A DNA stretch of 64,000 nt from Candidatus Babelota bacterium (GTDB lineage Bacteria > Babelota > Babeliae > Babelales > Vermiphilaceae), in contig JAJCZC010000037.1 in the NCBI GenBank assembly GCA_029262575.1, positions 31,866 to 95,865 of the forward strand, written 5' to 3'. Both the position numbers and the translations under genes were made by a program. The notes under the pieces were generated by a model. The model made no database searches and was not told the DNA's origin. It saw only the letters and a program-made list of their open reading frames with translations. Positions 1 to 7,915 of the stretch are shown in pieces; positions within the stretch are counted from its first letter, which is position 1, and every line of letters starts with the position of its first letter.

Positions 1-207
1 ACGAATATTATATTCTTGTTTGGATACTGCTCGATAAAATGACGCTATGTCTATTTCGCGATTATTAACCCGAGCCACCCACTGAGGACCTTTTAGTCGA
101 TCCCCTAAATTGGGCATAATAAATACAATGCCAAGAATAATTACAAAAAACCAAAGAACATACTTGAAAAGTTTTGATTTTATTTGCCTACGTATAACAG
201 TGATCAT
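1..207 (-). CDS. SurA/PpiD-type peptidyl-prolyl isomerase/chaperone, N-terminal part only
   Basis: Only the first 69 codons are in the window; the gene runs off the left edge. The translation begins MITVIRRQIKSK, followed by one hydrophobic helix (about residues 15-34), and then GPQWVARVNNREIDIASFYRAV. This is the usual start of the SurA_N domain of membrane-anchored periplasmic PPIase/chaperones: a membrane anchor, then 'VA.VNG..I....F...'. AAGGA lies 6 bases upstream of the ATG at 205-207. The protein would help outer-membrane proteins fold in the periplasm, which fits a window with five predicted outer-membrane barrels. The rotamase domain cannot be seen, so PpiD-like and SurA-like forms cannot be separated. 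Confidence 0.6.
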   Translation of the reverse strand, partial: MITVIRRQIKSKLFKYVLWFFVIILGIVFIMPNLGDRLKGPQWVARVNNREIDIASFYRAVSKQEYNIR

Positions 208-242
208 GTGTATCCTTTTTATTTATATGAAAATCTAATCTA

Positions 243-812
243 TTAACAAGAAACTATGCGTATATCCTTGAGTCGCTCCGCTTTTTTCACTTTCTCCACA
301 AACGCCAACAACTCTTGCTTATCTGAAAATGGCTCGGTTGTTACCTGGTACCAGATAATTTCTTTTCCTTGTGCAGTTTTACTATGACGCTCATCGACAC
401 GTACCGGCATATTCTTATTTTGCAGCTTGTCAGCGAAGCTATGGGCAGCTCGTGAGGTTCCAAAACCAATAAGCTGTGCTTTATATAGTTCTTCTGGTAC
501 AACTATTTTCGAGGTGGCTTCATTTTGACTCAACCTACTATCATTATGTACAATATGTGTTTCTACAACATCTGTATGTGTAGCTATAACATTTTCTGAT
601 ACTTCACGATCAATAACTTCATTAAATCGCTCCAAAGCTTTTCTCTGTCCTAAAAAATATCCTGCCATAAACACAAAAAATGCAAGCAACATAATTGATG
701 CAGTCAGAAAGCTCACTTGTCGATTTGTCAAGTATAACACACTGTTGTATTGACGTTTATTAACGTTATCTGCCTCAATTTCATATCGATTATTTTTTTC
801 AATTTGATTCAT
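243..812 (-). CDS. SPOR-domain membrane protein
   Basis: The protein has about 189 residues: a cytoplasmic N-terminus, one membrane segment (LTASIMLLAFFVFMAGYFLG, about residues 37-56), a polar linker, and a C-terminal SPOR-like domain. That domain begins YKAQLIGFGTSRAAHSFADKL and later has WYQVTTEPFSDKQELLAFV, the usual beta-alpha-beta pattern in which the first strand is followed by 'f.....A..l...l'. SPOR domains bind denuded septal peptidoglycan, so a cell-division or wall role is likely by family. The ATG at 812 is preferred over the GTG codons at 818-821. It overlaps the 3' end of miaA by 14 bases, so the two are probably co-transcribed and translationally coupled. Confidence 0.65.
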   Translation of the reverse strand: MNQIEKNNRYEIEADNVNKRQYNSVLYLTNRQVSFLTASIMLLAFFVFMAGYFLGQRKALERFNEVIDREVSENVIATHTDVVETHIVHNDSRLSQNEATSKIVVPEELYKAQLIGFGTSRAAHSFADKLQNKNMPVRVDERHSKTAQGKEIIWYQVTTEPFSDKQELLAFVEKVKKAERLKDIRIVSC

Positions 813-1764
813 AATCACCACAATCTAGAGTTGAAATGTCTTCTAATAGTTGTTTAATATATAAGTCATCATCAGGATAAGTCAAGTCAAATTCGGTTAT
901 TTTTCCACAACTATCACCAGTCTCTTTTTGAGCACAAAACACTTCCTTTTTAAGCATTCGCCAAAAAGTTTCTTGCCTTTTAGCGTAATTGCGAGTGCGC
1001 TGTGCAATCAAATCAATAGCCTGCTTTAAGTCATAAGCATGCTTTAAATATCCTATAAGTTCCGCATAGCCAATTATCCTTTTTTCCTGCACAAACGGTT
1101 CCCACGGTGTGCCTAAAAGCTGCTGTACTTCATCAATCCAGCCCGATTTAACCATCTGTACTACGCGCTTATTAATGCGATCATATAAAAGGTTGCGGTT
1201 GCGCATAACATGAACCAACACAAATGGAGATATTGGATCATATGAGGGCTTATATAGTGAGGGTTTTTTTCCAGTTACATACCAAATTTCCAAAGCACGC
1301 CTAATGCGATACTGATCGTGAGGATGAATTTGTTGTGCTCGCTCAGAATCAACGGCAAATAACTTTTGCCATAATTCTTCATCGGGTATCTCTGGAACCA
1401 CCCCAACCTGCACCGTATCTGAAATTAATTTAAAAAGAAGTGATTTGAGGTAAAACCCTGAACCGCCCACTAAAATAGGCAATTTGTTGCGAGCGTGTAT
1501 TTGATCAATTTTCGCTTGAACCAACGTGCGATATCTATGAACCGTTAAGTGCTCTGGATCTCTAAACAAATCAAATAGATGCTGCGAAATAGGACTTTTT
1601 TCCCAATCAGGCTTAGCAGTTCCAATAGTAAGGGGTGTATATATTTGCGCACTATCCATATTGATTATTTCTGAAGGTATATGTGCGGATAATTTTTCAG
1701 CAAAATCGGATTTTCCACTTGCTGTAGGTCCATAAATGAACACGATTTTTTTTTGCTTATTCAT
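799..1764 (-). CDS. miaA: tRNA dimethylallyltransferase
   Basis: MiaA transfers a dimethylallyl group to N6 of adenosine 37 in tRNAs that read UNN codons. The 321-residue length is normal for the family. Visible motifs are the P-loop GPTASGKSDFA (residues 11-21), MDSAQIYTPLTIGTAKP (family DS.Q.Y....IGTAKP), GGSGFYLKSLLF, the basic RIRRALEIW segment and YAKRQETFWR near the C-terminus. The start is the ATG at 1762-1764. It lies just downstream, in the sense of transcription, of a strong palindromic terminator that separates it from the carD-like gene. The SPOR gene overlaps its 3' end. Confidence 0.95.
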   Translation of the reverse strand: MNKQKKIVFIYGPTASGKSDFAEKLSAHIPSEIINMDSAQIYTPLTIGTAKPDWEKSPISQHLFDLFRDPEHLTVHRYRTLVQAKIDQIHARNKLPILVGGSGFYLKSLLFKLISDTVQVGVVPEIPDEELWQKLFAVDSERAQQIHPHDQYRIRRALEIWYVTGKKPSLYKPSYDPISPFVLVHVMRNRNLLYDRINKRVVQMVKSGWIDEVQQLLGTPWEPFVQEKRIIGYAELIGYLKHAYDLKQAIDLIAQRTRNYAKRQETFWRMLKKEVFCAQKETGDSCGKITEFDLTYPDDDLYIKQLLEDISTLDCGDYESN

Positions 1765-1778
1765 ATCATATCACTTCA

Positions 1779-1818
1779 ATATTAAACAAGCAGGGAAGCT
1801 TCCCTGCTTGTTTAATAT
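1779..1818. terminator. 40-bp perfect palindrome, probable bidirectional terminator
   Basis: A perfect inverted repeat with 20-base arms and no spacer is centred on AAGCTT at 1798/1799. The inner part is GC-richer (GCAGGGAAGCTTCCCTGC) and the outer ends are A/T-rich (AATATTAAAC / GTTTAATATT). It sits 20 bases past the stop of the carD-like gene and 14 bases before the miaA start, so it most likely ends carD transcription. The T-run is short, so termination strength is uncertain. Confidence 0.65.
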
Positions 1819-1838
1819 GTATATAATTCAACTATTTT

Positions 1839-2384
1839 TTAGGCTAAAGTTGCCACGCTTTGCTTAGTATGCATTATGACATTATTTTTATGCATAGTAA
1901 AGAAAGATCTCAATTGTTCAACAGCTTTATCTTCATTTACCTGCTTTACTATCGATATTTCCTGAGCTAACAATGCTTCTGTTTGATGCAAAAGATTCTT
2001 TTCTCCAAAAGAAAGCTCTTTTTGTGTTGATATAAATTTCAAATCACGATATACACGTCCTATCTCTTGCAAGCTACCTGTACGCAACTTACATTGATAC
2101 TCTTTGTTCCGCTTATTCCAGTTGCTTGCTGTAAGCTCATGAACATCCTTTGTTGTAGGCTGCGAAAGCATGATGAAAACATCATCTATGCTTTTTACAG
2201 ACGACAATCTACGAATGCCTGTTGAATCCAAACTTGCGACCGGCACAAGAATGGTCATATCTTTATTAAGAAAAGCAAGCTCAAAAAAACGCACTTTATA
2301 ACCAGCAACATTTTTCTCAAGCGTCTGACTGATGATTGCTACCCCGTGACCAGGATACACAATCTTTTCATTTACAGAAAACAT
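1839..2384 (-). CDS. CarD/CdnL-type transcriptional regulator
   Basis: The protein has 181 residues and an N-terminal CarD/TRCF RNA-polymerase-interaction domain. It begins with VNEKIVYPGHGVAIISQT, then KVRFFELAFLNKDMTILVPV and a 'D..GIRRL' motif, all typical of CdnL/CarD. The remaining ~110 residues are helical and match the DNA-binding half of the family, with ASNWNKRNKEY and LRTGSLQEIGRVYRDL. These proteins bind the polymerase beta subunit and stabilise open promoter complexes, often at rRNA promoters. The start ATG at 2384 is preceded by AAAGGG, which lies in the 3' arm of a small hairpin. The gene is followed by the 40-bp palindrome. Confidence 0.85.
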   Translation of the reverse strand: MFSVNEKIVYPGHGVAIISQTLEKNVAGYKVRFFELAFLNKDMTILVPVASLDSTGIRRLSSVKSIDDVFIMLSQPTTKDVHELTASNWNKRNKEYQCKLRTGSLQEIGRVYRDLKFISTQKELSFGEKNLLHQTEALLAQEISIVKQVNEDKAVEQLRSFFTMHKNNVIMHTKQSVATLA

Positions 2385-2391
2385 CTTGGGC

Positions 2392-2410
2392 CCTTTCCTA
2401 TAAGGAAAGG
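2392..2410 (-). promoter_or_regulatory. Leader hairpin overlapping the carD-like gene's ribosome binding site
   Basis: CCTTTCC (2392-2398) and GGAAAGG (2404-2410) are perfect 7-base arms around a 5-base loop. In the minus-strand mRNA the hairpin ends 7 bases before the ATG and pairs the GGAAAGG purine tract that would serve as the ribosome binding site. A translational control role is inference only. Confidence 0.35.
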
Positions 2411-2501
2411 CCTAAACTCAAAATTTTCTTTAACTCATTACACTTATATAGTATAGCAGAAAAATATTTTTAATTAAGTAATCGCTAGATCTTGCTTCAC
2501 A

Positions 2502-3653
2502 TTATGATGCATGATATTTTTTATAATAAAAGGAAACAAATTTAAAAATAATTGATGAAATAGCCAAGGGAGGCGCCCACCAATACTGCTTAACCCATTG
2601 ACCAAACGTCAATCCGCTTTTTTGATAATGATCAATAACGCCACCAACTTGGCTCACAATAACATCTATAGCATTTAAGATCTCTTCAATGGGCAACTGT
2701 TCAACTTGTTGGTGAATTGCGATAACATCTGCATGTGACAATGTGCGATTACTCACTTCCTCCTGCTTACTATTTAACAAGAGTAAGACAAATGTGGTAA
2801 AATCACGTATAAAGGCTTCATTGTCTACATATTTATATTGTGTTACATCATCCCATAACTGTGAAAGCGTTTTGCGGTTGCCTCTTTTTTGCCAACAAAA
2901 AAGAGGCAATCTCAGCAAGCGCATATCCTTTATCAGTTCCTGACTTTGAGCAGGCAAAGACAACAAATAGTGCATTGCTCGTTCAAGCCTATGCAGACAA
3001 TAAAATCTAAAAGCAACCTCATCGGTATGTATCACCATCTTTAAATCGCCCATTTCGCTTATTCGACATTCTGCTTTCTCAACTATGCCGTCACAATTAT
3101 CAGCCAAATGTTCTGTCATTAACGCAATGGCTTCAATGCGTTGGCGAACATCTAAATCGTCACATGCATTATGCGTACATATATGCTTTGGATGAGCAAT
3201 ACGGTTGCAATCATGCAGGCAGTTTATTGTATTGCGTGTAATGATAAAAATTTCCTTACTAAAATCTTCTACCAAAAGGTCATCATGAAGAGATTTATAA
3301 GATTTAAATGAATCCCAAACCATAAATAAAGGCTTTAAGCTTCTTGTTTGGACTATACGATCCACAGAACGGCGAACTTGTTTATGCTCAAAAACAGTCC
3401 GAATTGATGGTGGTAAAATGTCATTAAAATCAATCGCTTTGCCTGCAAGCATATCTTGCATTGCATTTACTTCCTGATACATTTTGGCCAATATTCTTAT
3501 AGTTTTATCCAAACGCGCCACAAAATAATAGCGGCGATACACTAAAAAAGTTTGCTCATTGATGGAGACGTCATTTTTTTGTTGAGCATGCGCAAAACAA
3601 GGTCCCAATAATGTATATACTATTAGCCAGGCATTTATCATCTTAACATTCAT
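2502..3653 (-). CDS. Secreted/anchored protein of unknown function, paralogue 1 of 2
   Basis: I do not recognise a named family. The 383-residue protein has a signal peptide (MINAWLIVYTLLGPCFAHAQQ) and a C-terminal hydrophobic segment (WWAPPLAISSIIFKFVSFYY), so it is probably exported and membrane-held. Two internal modules are visible. Each starts with R(Y/F)Y....RL....R.L (YRRYYFVARLDKTIRIL near residue 40; FRFYCLHRLERAMHYL near 215) and continues to an 'LW/VW D.....Y' motif (VWDSFKSYKSL; LWDDVTQYKYV). The next gene upstream (3671-4759) has the same two-module plan, so the pair is a tandem duplication 17 bases apart. The second module here is shortened exactly where a 32-bp palindrome lies in the coding sequence. 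Confidence 0.7.
   Translation of the reverse strand: MNVKMINAWLIVYTLLGPCFAHAQQKNDVSINEQTFLVYRRYYFVARLDKTIRILAKMYQEVNAMQDMLAGKAIDFNDILPPSIRTVFEHKQVRRSVDRIVQTRSLKPLFMVWDSFKSYKSLHDDLLVEDFSKEIFIITRNTINCLHDCNRIAHPKHICTHNACDDLDVRQRIEAIALMTEHLADNCDGIVEKAECRISEMGDLKMVIHTDEVAFRFYCLHRLERAMHYLLSLPAQSQELIKDMRLLRLPLFCWQKRGNRKTLSQLWDDVTQYKYVDNEAFIRDFTTFVLLLLNSKQEEVSNRTLSHADVIAIHQQVEQLPIEEILNAIDVIVSQVGGVIDHYQKSGLTFGQWVKQYWWAPPLAISSIIFKFVSFYYKKYHAS
2878..2909. repeat. Palindromic element inside a coding region
   Basis: Arms TTGCCTCTTTTTT (2878-2890) and AAAAAAGAGGCAA (2897-2909) are perfect inverted 13-mers around the loop GCCAAC. The element lies in the second module of the 2502-3653 gene and encodes LPLFCWQKRGN without breaking the frame. 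Compared with the other three modules of the protein pair, it replaces about 30-35 residues of normal module sequence. Confidence 0.6.
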
Positions 3654-3670
3654 AGTATTACTCTATAGTT

Positions 3671-4759
3671 TTAATTCATAAAAAAATGGGCCCCTAAGCC
3701 TGCACATACACAAGCAATACCAGAAACAACCCAACGCATATAACTTGTTTTTCTTTGGCTTTCAAACGCCTGAATTGCAATCAATTTGTCTGTGACCACA
3801 TCTATGGCCTCCAAGGTTTCATCCAACGGAAGCGTTTCCAAATTTTCATAAAGCTCCAAAACCTGGTTCATTTCGATCATCACAACTTGCTCAGTTTGCG
3901 CTGAAAGATCTTTAAACAAAAGACTTTTATAAACAAGAAAAATATTCATAAGCATCTCTTGCAAAAACGTGTCATCCTGTGCAAATCTATACTGCTTAAA
4001 CTCCTGGCACACATGCAAAAGAGGCTTAAGGTCCTTGCGCTTGCACATCTCCTCAATGCACTCTCGCACTCTATCATGAGAAAAATGTTCAATCTCGCTC
4101 AACAAGCCCGTTTCATCATCAAATACACGTTGGATATCTTTTCGCTTGAAAGGATGCTTTATATTTTCTTGAAGATAATGCAAAAAATGTACGCTTTTTT
4201 GGAGCCGCTTGATAATAAAAAACCTCTTTGCTACAGAATCCGTTGTCACTTTATCAAGCTCTTGATTGGTAAACTTTTTTGAGCACTTTACATCACCTTC
4301 AACCTCACGGACACACTGATCAACTATACATAATTTATGTTCAAGTGATAATGGAAAAGACACTGTTTTGATTGGCTTAATTTGGCCGATTAGCCCATAT
4401 AAGCAATAGACAAGATCAATGAATTCATTTACAAAAATTGTGCTATACAAGTATTGATAAGCTAGAAACTTATCCCATAATTCAAATAAAGAATCCAAGG
4501 TTTTATCATTTACTATTTGCTCAACTATTGTTTGCATTTGCGGCAGCCGAAATAGTATGGGATCAAGCTTTTCAAATGCAATGAGATGTTGAACGTTTTC
4601 ATTATGAAGCAAAGCAATTGAAGGCTTTAACCTCTTGATCAAATAATATCGATGATAAATTTTATCAGTTCGCCTTTGAATATGCATTTGCTCAGGAAAA
4701 ATGTCTTCTCCAAAGATATACGCAACAAATGTAATACTTAAAAACCACGTCTTCCACAT
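3671..4759 (-). CDS. Secreted/anchored protein of unknown function, paralogue 2 of 2
   Basis: The 362-residue protein has a signal peptide (MWKTWFLSITFVAYIFG) and a C-terminal membrane segment (MRWVVSGIACVCAGLGAHFFMN). It has the same two modules as the 2502-3653 protein: YHRYYLIKRLKPSIALL near residue 35 and KRFFIIKRLQKSVHFLHYL near residue 175. Each is followed about 60 residues later by (L)DSLFELWDKFLAYQYL or LKPLLHVCQEFKQYRFA. The shared tail is LPLDETLEAIDVVTDKL here and LPIEEILNAIDVIVSQV in the paralogue. It is mostly helical by composition. It was probably transcribed first, with the paralogue following 17 bases later. The function is unknown. Confidence 0.7.
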   Translation of the reverse strand: MWKTWFLSITFVAYIFGEDIFPEQMHIQRRTDKIYHRYYLIKRLKPSIALLHNENVQHLIAFEKLDPILFRLPQMQTIVEQIVNDKTLDSLFELWDKFLAYQYLYSTIFVNEFIDLVYCLYGLIGQIKPIKTVSFPLSLEHKLCIVDQCVREVEGDVKCSKKFTNQELDKVTTDSVAKRFFIIKRLQKSVHFLHYLQENIKHPFKRKDIQRVFDDETGLLSEIEHFSHDRVRECIEEMCKRKDLKPLLHVCQEFKQYRFAQDDTFLQEMLMNIFLVYKSLLFKDLSAQTEQVVMIEMNQVLELYENLETLPLDETLEAIDVVTDKLIAIQAFESQRKTSYMRWVVSGIACVCAGLGAHFFMN

Positions 4760-4964
4760 AGTATGTTCCTATATCTCGAAAGTCTTTAACCATAGTATCG
4801 ACTAGGCTCACATCTGTTTGCAACAATTTATTAGCTATTTGCTCAAGAAATCAAATGCAATCTCAGATTTAATTTTTTTACTTTTTTTTCTATCAAAGTT
4901 TTAGCTATACTCACACTAAGCTGTTTAGCAAAAGATGAAGCTTAAAAAATAAGGATGTTGAATA

Positions 4965-6464
4965 GTGAAAATTGCCACATATTTTATGCCGTATTTCTTT
5001 TTTTGCGCAATGATGCAAGTTCATTCCTATGATTACGATCTAATTATTATCGGTGCAGGGGCTTCAGGAACTATAGCTGCACAATACGCTTCTCATTACA
5101 ACAAGCGGATAGCAATTGTCACAGGAAGTAAATCTATAACCAAGCATGCACTGTGTAGTGACATTCCGCTCAAAACGCTCATAAACATTGCTCAAGTTTC
5201 CATTATTATAGATAAGGCCTTCGAGCTAGGTGTTCAAATTGATACAAAAACGAAAGGTTTCGATTATATTTTTGATCATATTCGTCAAGTGGTCGCCAAT
5301 TCTGCGTATTTATACTCAGCAAAGCACCTTCCTGATGGAAACATCACCTTACTAGCCGGAAATGCACATTTTATAGACACTCGCACAGTGTCTATAAATA
5401 ATGAGCTCTTCACTGCAGATAAATTTATCATTGCCACTGGTGGCGAACCTTATGTACCGCTGATAAAAAATATTGAAAAGATACCTTATCTAACCGAAGA
5501 TACATTTTTTAATCTCACAAAATTGCCCAAATCAATTATTATTGCTGGAGAGGGCCCTTTGGGAATTGAGATGGCTACAGCTCTTAATCGCCTTGGGGTA
5601 GAAGTAACTTTATTGACAAAACATGGCCTTATATTACCCAAATATGATTTTGAATTGATAGAAATGCAACATCAATTAATGAAAATGGAGGGCATCAATA
5701 TTCACTATAACATGCGTATTAAAGATTTGGAACAACAAAAAGCTTCGATAAAAACTTTCTGTCGAGACACATACGCAAAAGAGTATGTATTCAGTGCGGA
5801 AAAATTCATGCTCGCACTCAATAGAATCGGTAGAACAAAAGGCTTGAATATCGAATCTATTGGCATAAACACATACCGTGATGGAATTATTGTAAATAAT
5901 AAAATGCAAACATCTATTCCAAACATTTATGCTTGCGGAAATGTGATAGGGCAATTGTTTACACTGAGTCGCGTAGGCTATTATCAAGCTCAAATTGCCG
6001 CACATAACGCGTGTAAAGCTTTTTGGCAAAAGGACGCGATCGCCAATTATTCGAACACATCATCGTTTATTTATGCCGCTCGCCCATTAGGCGCAACTGG
6101 CTTAACAGAGCAAGATGCACGAAAAAAATATGGAAAAAAATTGCTCATTTATAGGTTTAGTTATGAGTCATTTACTCGAGCACAAATTGATAATACCACC
6201 GACGGTATTGCAAAATTTATTTGTGATACCTCAGGAACATTGCTTGGAGTGCATGTCCTAGGAGCTGCCGCTGATAAAATAATTGACAGCGTCCGGATTG
6301 GACAAAATTTTCCATCTCAATTTGCAGATTATCTTCTAGAGTTGCGCACTTCACCAAATTATCTCGATCTTGTTTGGGAGGCCTCAAAGCGCACCGAATC
6401 TGATATCGAGCGCAATATATTTAATACAATCATGCAATACATACGAAAGATCATACCTATATAA
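4965..6464 (+). CDS. FAD/NAD(P)-dependent disulfide-oxidoreductase-like protein, active site degenerate, signal peptide
   Basis: The fold is that of dihydrolipoamide dehydrogenase/mercuric reductase (about 500 residues). It has an FAD-binding DLIIIGAGASGTIAA (residues 25-39), a second dinucleotide site SIIIAGEGPLGIEMATAL (about 190), the FAD motif IPNIYACGNVIG (about 320) and a C-terminal dimerisation domain. The CxxxxC redox motif normally near residue 45 is not present: CSDIPLKTLI aligns with C.NVGC.P.K.L, so the second Cys and three residues are missing. The C-terminal catalytic H..P..SE is also lost (RTSPNYLDLVWE). Residues 1-21 look like a signal peptide. The start is GTG, with AAGGA 9 bases upstream. 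It is probably a flavoprotein with altered chemistry; its export is inferred. Confidence 0.75.
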   Translation: MKIATYFMPYFFFCAMMQVHSYDYDLIIIGAGASGTIAAQYASHYNKRIAIVTGSKSITKHALCSDIPLKTLINIAQVSIIIDKAFELGVQIDTKTKGFDYIFDHIRQVVANSAYLYSAKHLPDGNITLLAGNAHFIDTRTVSINNELFTADKFIIATGGEPYVPLIKNIEKIPYLTEDTFFNLTKLPKSIIIAGEGPLGIEMATALNRLGVEVTLLTKHGLILPKYDFELIEMQHQLMKMEGINIHYNMRIKDLEQQKASIKTFCRDTYAKEYVFSAEKFMLALNRIGRTKGLNIESIGINTYRDGIIVNNKMQTSIPNIYACGNVIGQLFTLSRVGYYQAQIAAHNACKAFWQKDAIANYSNTSSFIYAARPLGATGLTEQDARKKYGKKLLIYRFSYESFTRAQIDNTTDGIAKFICDTSGTLLGVHVLGAAADKIIDSVRIGQNFPSQFADYLLELRTSPNYLDLVWEASKRTESDIERNIFNTIMQYIRKIIPI

Positions 6465-6528
6465 CCGGTTAATTGCTAAAATTATATGGACTGATACAAT
6501 GAAGAGATAGATAAATAGGATCTATCTC

Positions 6529-7842
6529 ATGAAAACCAAGCCCTCTTTTTCTCGAGTATTAGCTTATACAAGTGTCGAATCTATTGGCTATCAAGCCATA
6601 TTACTCCTGCATCAATTCTTGCTCTTTCGCACTATACCAACAGAACTCTATGGCCAGATTGGCATTTTGTTTTCAAGTATATTTTTAGGCGCACTTTATG
6701 TCAATATGGGCCTAGATATCAGTATTGCGCCTATTTTTAAACAAGCAACCAGTTCAAAATATCAATTCAAGCAGCTCGTTATTAATCAGATCGTTTACAC
6801 GACATGTTTTGCATCAGTTCTCGTTATCGGTAGCGCACTTTTGTTTAAACACCTATCAGGTTACTTTATATTATTTTGTGCACCATTAATTATTACAGAA
6901 TCATATAAAAAAATCACCAAAACGGTGCTCCACTTGGCATTTGCTCAGCGCGTAATTGCTGTCACTGAAATAGCAACACTGTTAGGTTATGTTGCGATGG
7001 TGTGGCTCTACATCGGCTTAGGTTATAGTCCTTCTATTGCGCATGTATTTTTTCCAATGCTTGTTATATCCCTCATTACATCCATCATATATTCATGGCA
7101 CATACTTAAACTATATAGATCTCTTGATGAAGAAAAGCGCTCAACAGCAATTGATTGGAAGCGCATCATCAAAATACGCATAAAAAACATGTTATTTCAA
7201 ATGAGCCGAAGCCTATATTCAGGTAACTTTTTGATTCCTATTGTTGCTTCACAACATGGACTTGAATTAGCAGGACTACTCAAGCTTATCAGTATGAGTG
7301 CATATAGTATAAACAGTATTATTCAACATATATTTGGCATCACAAGTGATGTTTTTTTCGCTTCGATGAAGCATTCAGCATTAAAAATGAAGCAATCATT
7401 ATTTACTAAATTAAGCACCTATATATATCACATATTATTTCTAATTTGCATGGCAATGTTTCTTCACCACCGATATATTCAATTTCTTGCACCCAATGTG
7501 TGCCACGATCACCTTTATATTATCTACCTTTTTTTACTCGTACTATTCTCTGAAAACATTGCGCTTACCCATGAACATCTTTTCATTGTAGAAGAAAAAG
7601 CAACGATACTTATTGCAAGCAACCTCTTGCTCCTTATGCCATTGGCAATCACGCAATACTTGGGCATTTCATGCTCATTAACGCATGTATTGCTAGGGTT
7701 ACTTATAGCACGAGCATTACACTATATTGGATTATCAACCTTCACATGGTACACTTGGAATATGCGCCCCAAGCTTGGCATTAAACCTTTATATCTTTGT
7801 GGCTCCGCTGCTATAGCTTTTCTCTGTTTCTTATTTTCATAA
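6529..7842 (+). CDS. Polysaccharide/lipid-linked oligosaccharide flippase-like membrane protein
   Basis: A 437-residue polytopic protein with about 12 hydrophobic segments and no N-terminal signal sequence. The start YTSVESIGYQAILLLHQFLLFRTIPTELYGQIGILFS has the layout of Wzx/MATE-type exporters: helix 1, then 'l..e.yG......'. Such proteins flip lipid-linked sugars across the inner membrane for LPS or capsule assembly. Its neighbours are an oxidoreductase and a GlmU-like acetyltransferase, and a second flippase-like gene lies at 11428-12819, so surface-glycan work is plausible. The ATG at 6529 is preceded by a TAGGAT tract. Family membership rests on topology and weak motifs. Confidence 0.6.
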   Translation: MKTKPSFSRVLAYTSVESIGYQAILLLHQFLLFRTIPTELYGQIGILFSSIFLGALYVNMGLDISIAPIFKQATSSKYQFKQLVINQIVYTTCFASVLVIGSALLFKHLSGYFILFCAPLIITESYKKITKTVLHLAFAQRVIAVTEIATLLGYVAMVWLYIGLGYSPSIAHVFFPMLVISLITSIIYSWHILKLYRSLDEEKRSTAIDWKRIIKIRIKNMLFQMSRSLYSGNFLIPIVASQHGLELAGLLKLISMSAYSINSIIQHIFGITSDVFFASMKHSALKMKQSLFTKLSTYIYHILFLICMAMFLHHRYIQFLAPNVCHDHLYIIYLFLLVLFSENIALTHEHLFIVEEKATILIASNLLLLMPLAITQYLGISCSLTHVLLGLLIARALHYIGLSTFTWYTWNMRPKLGIKPLYLCGSAAIAFLCFLFS

Positions 7843-7915
7843 CTTCATTATTGATTTATTCTCTAAAATGGGTTAGAAATAGTCAAAGTATCAACAGAAA
7901 GATTCTAATTCGGAG

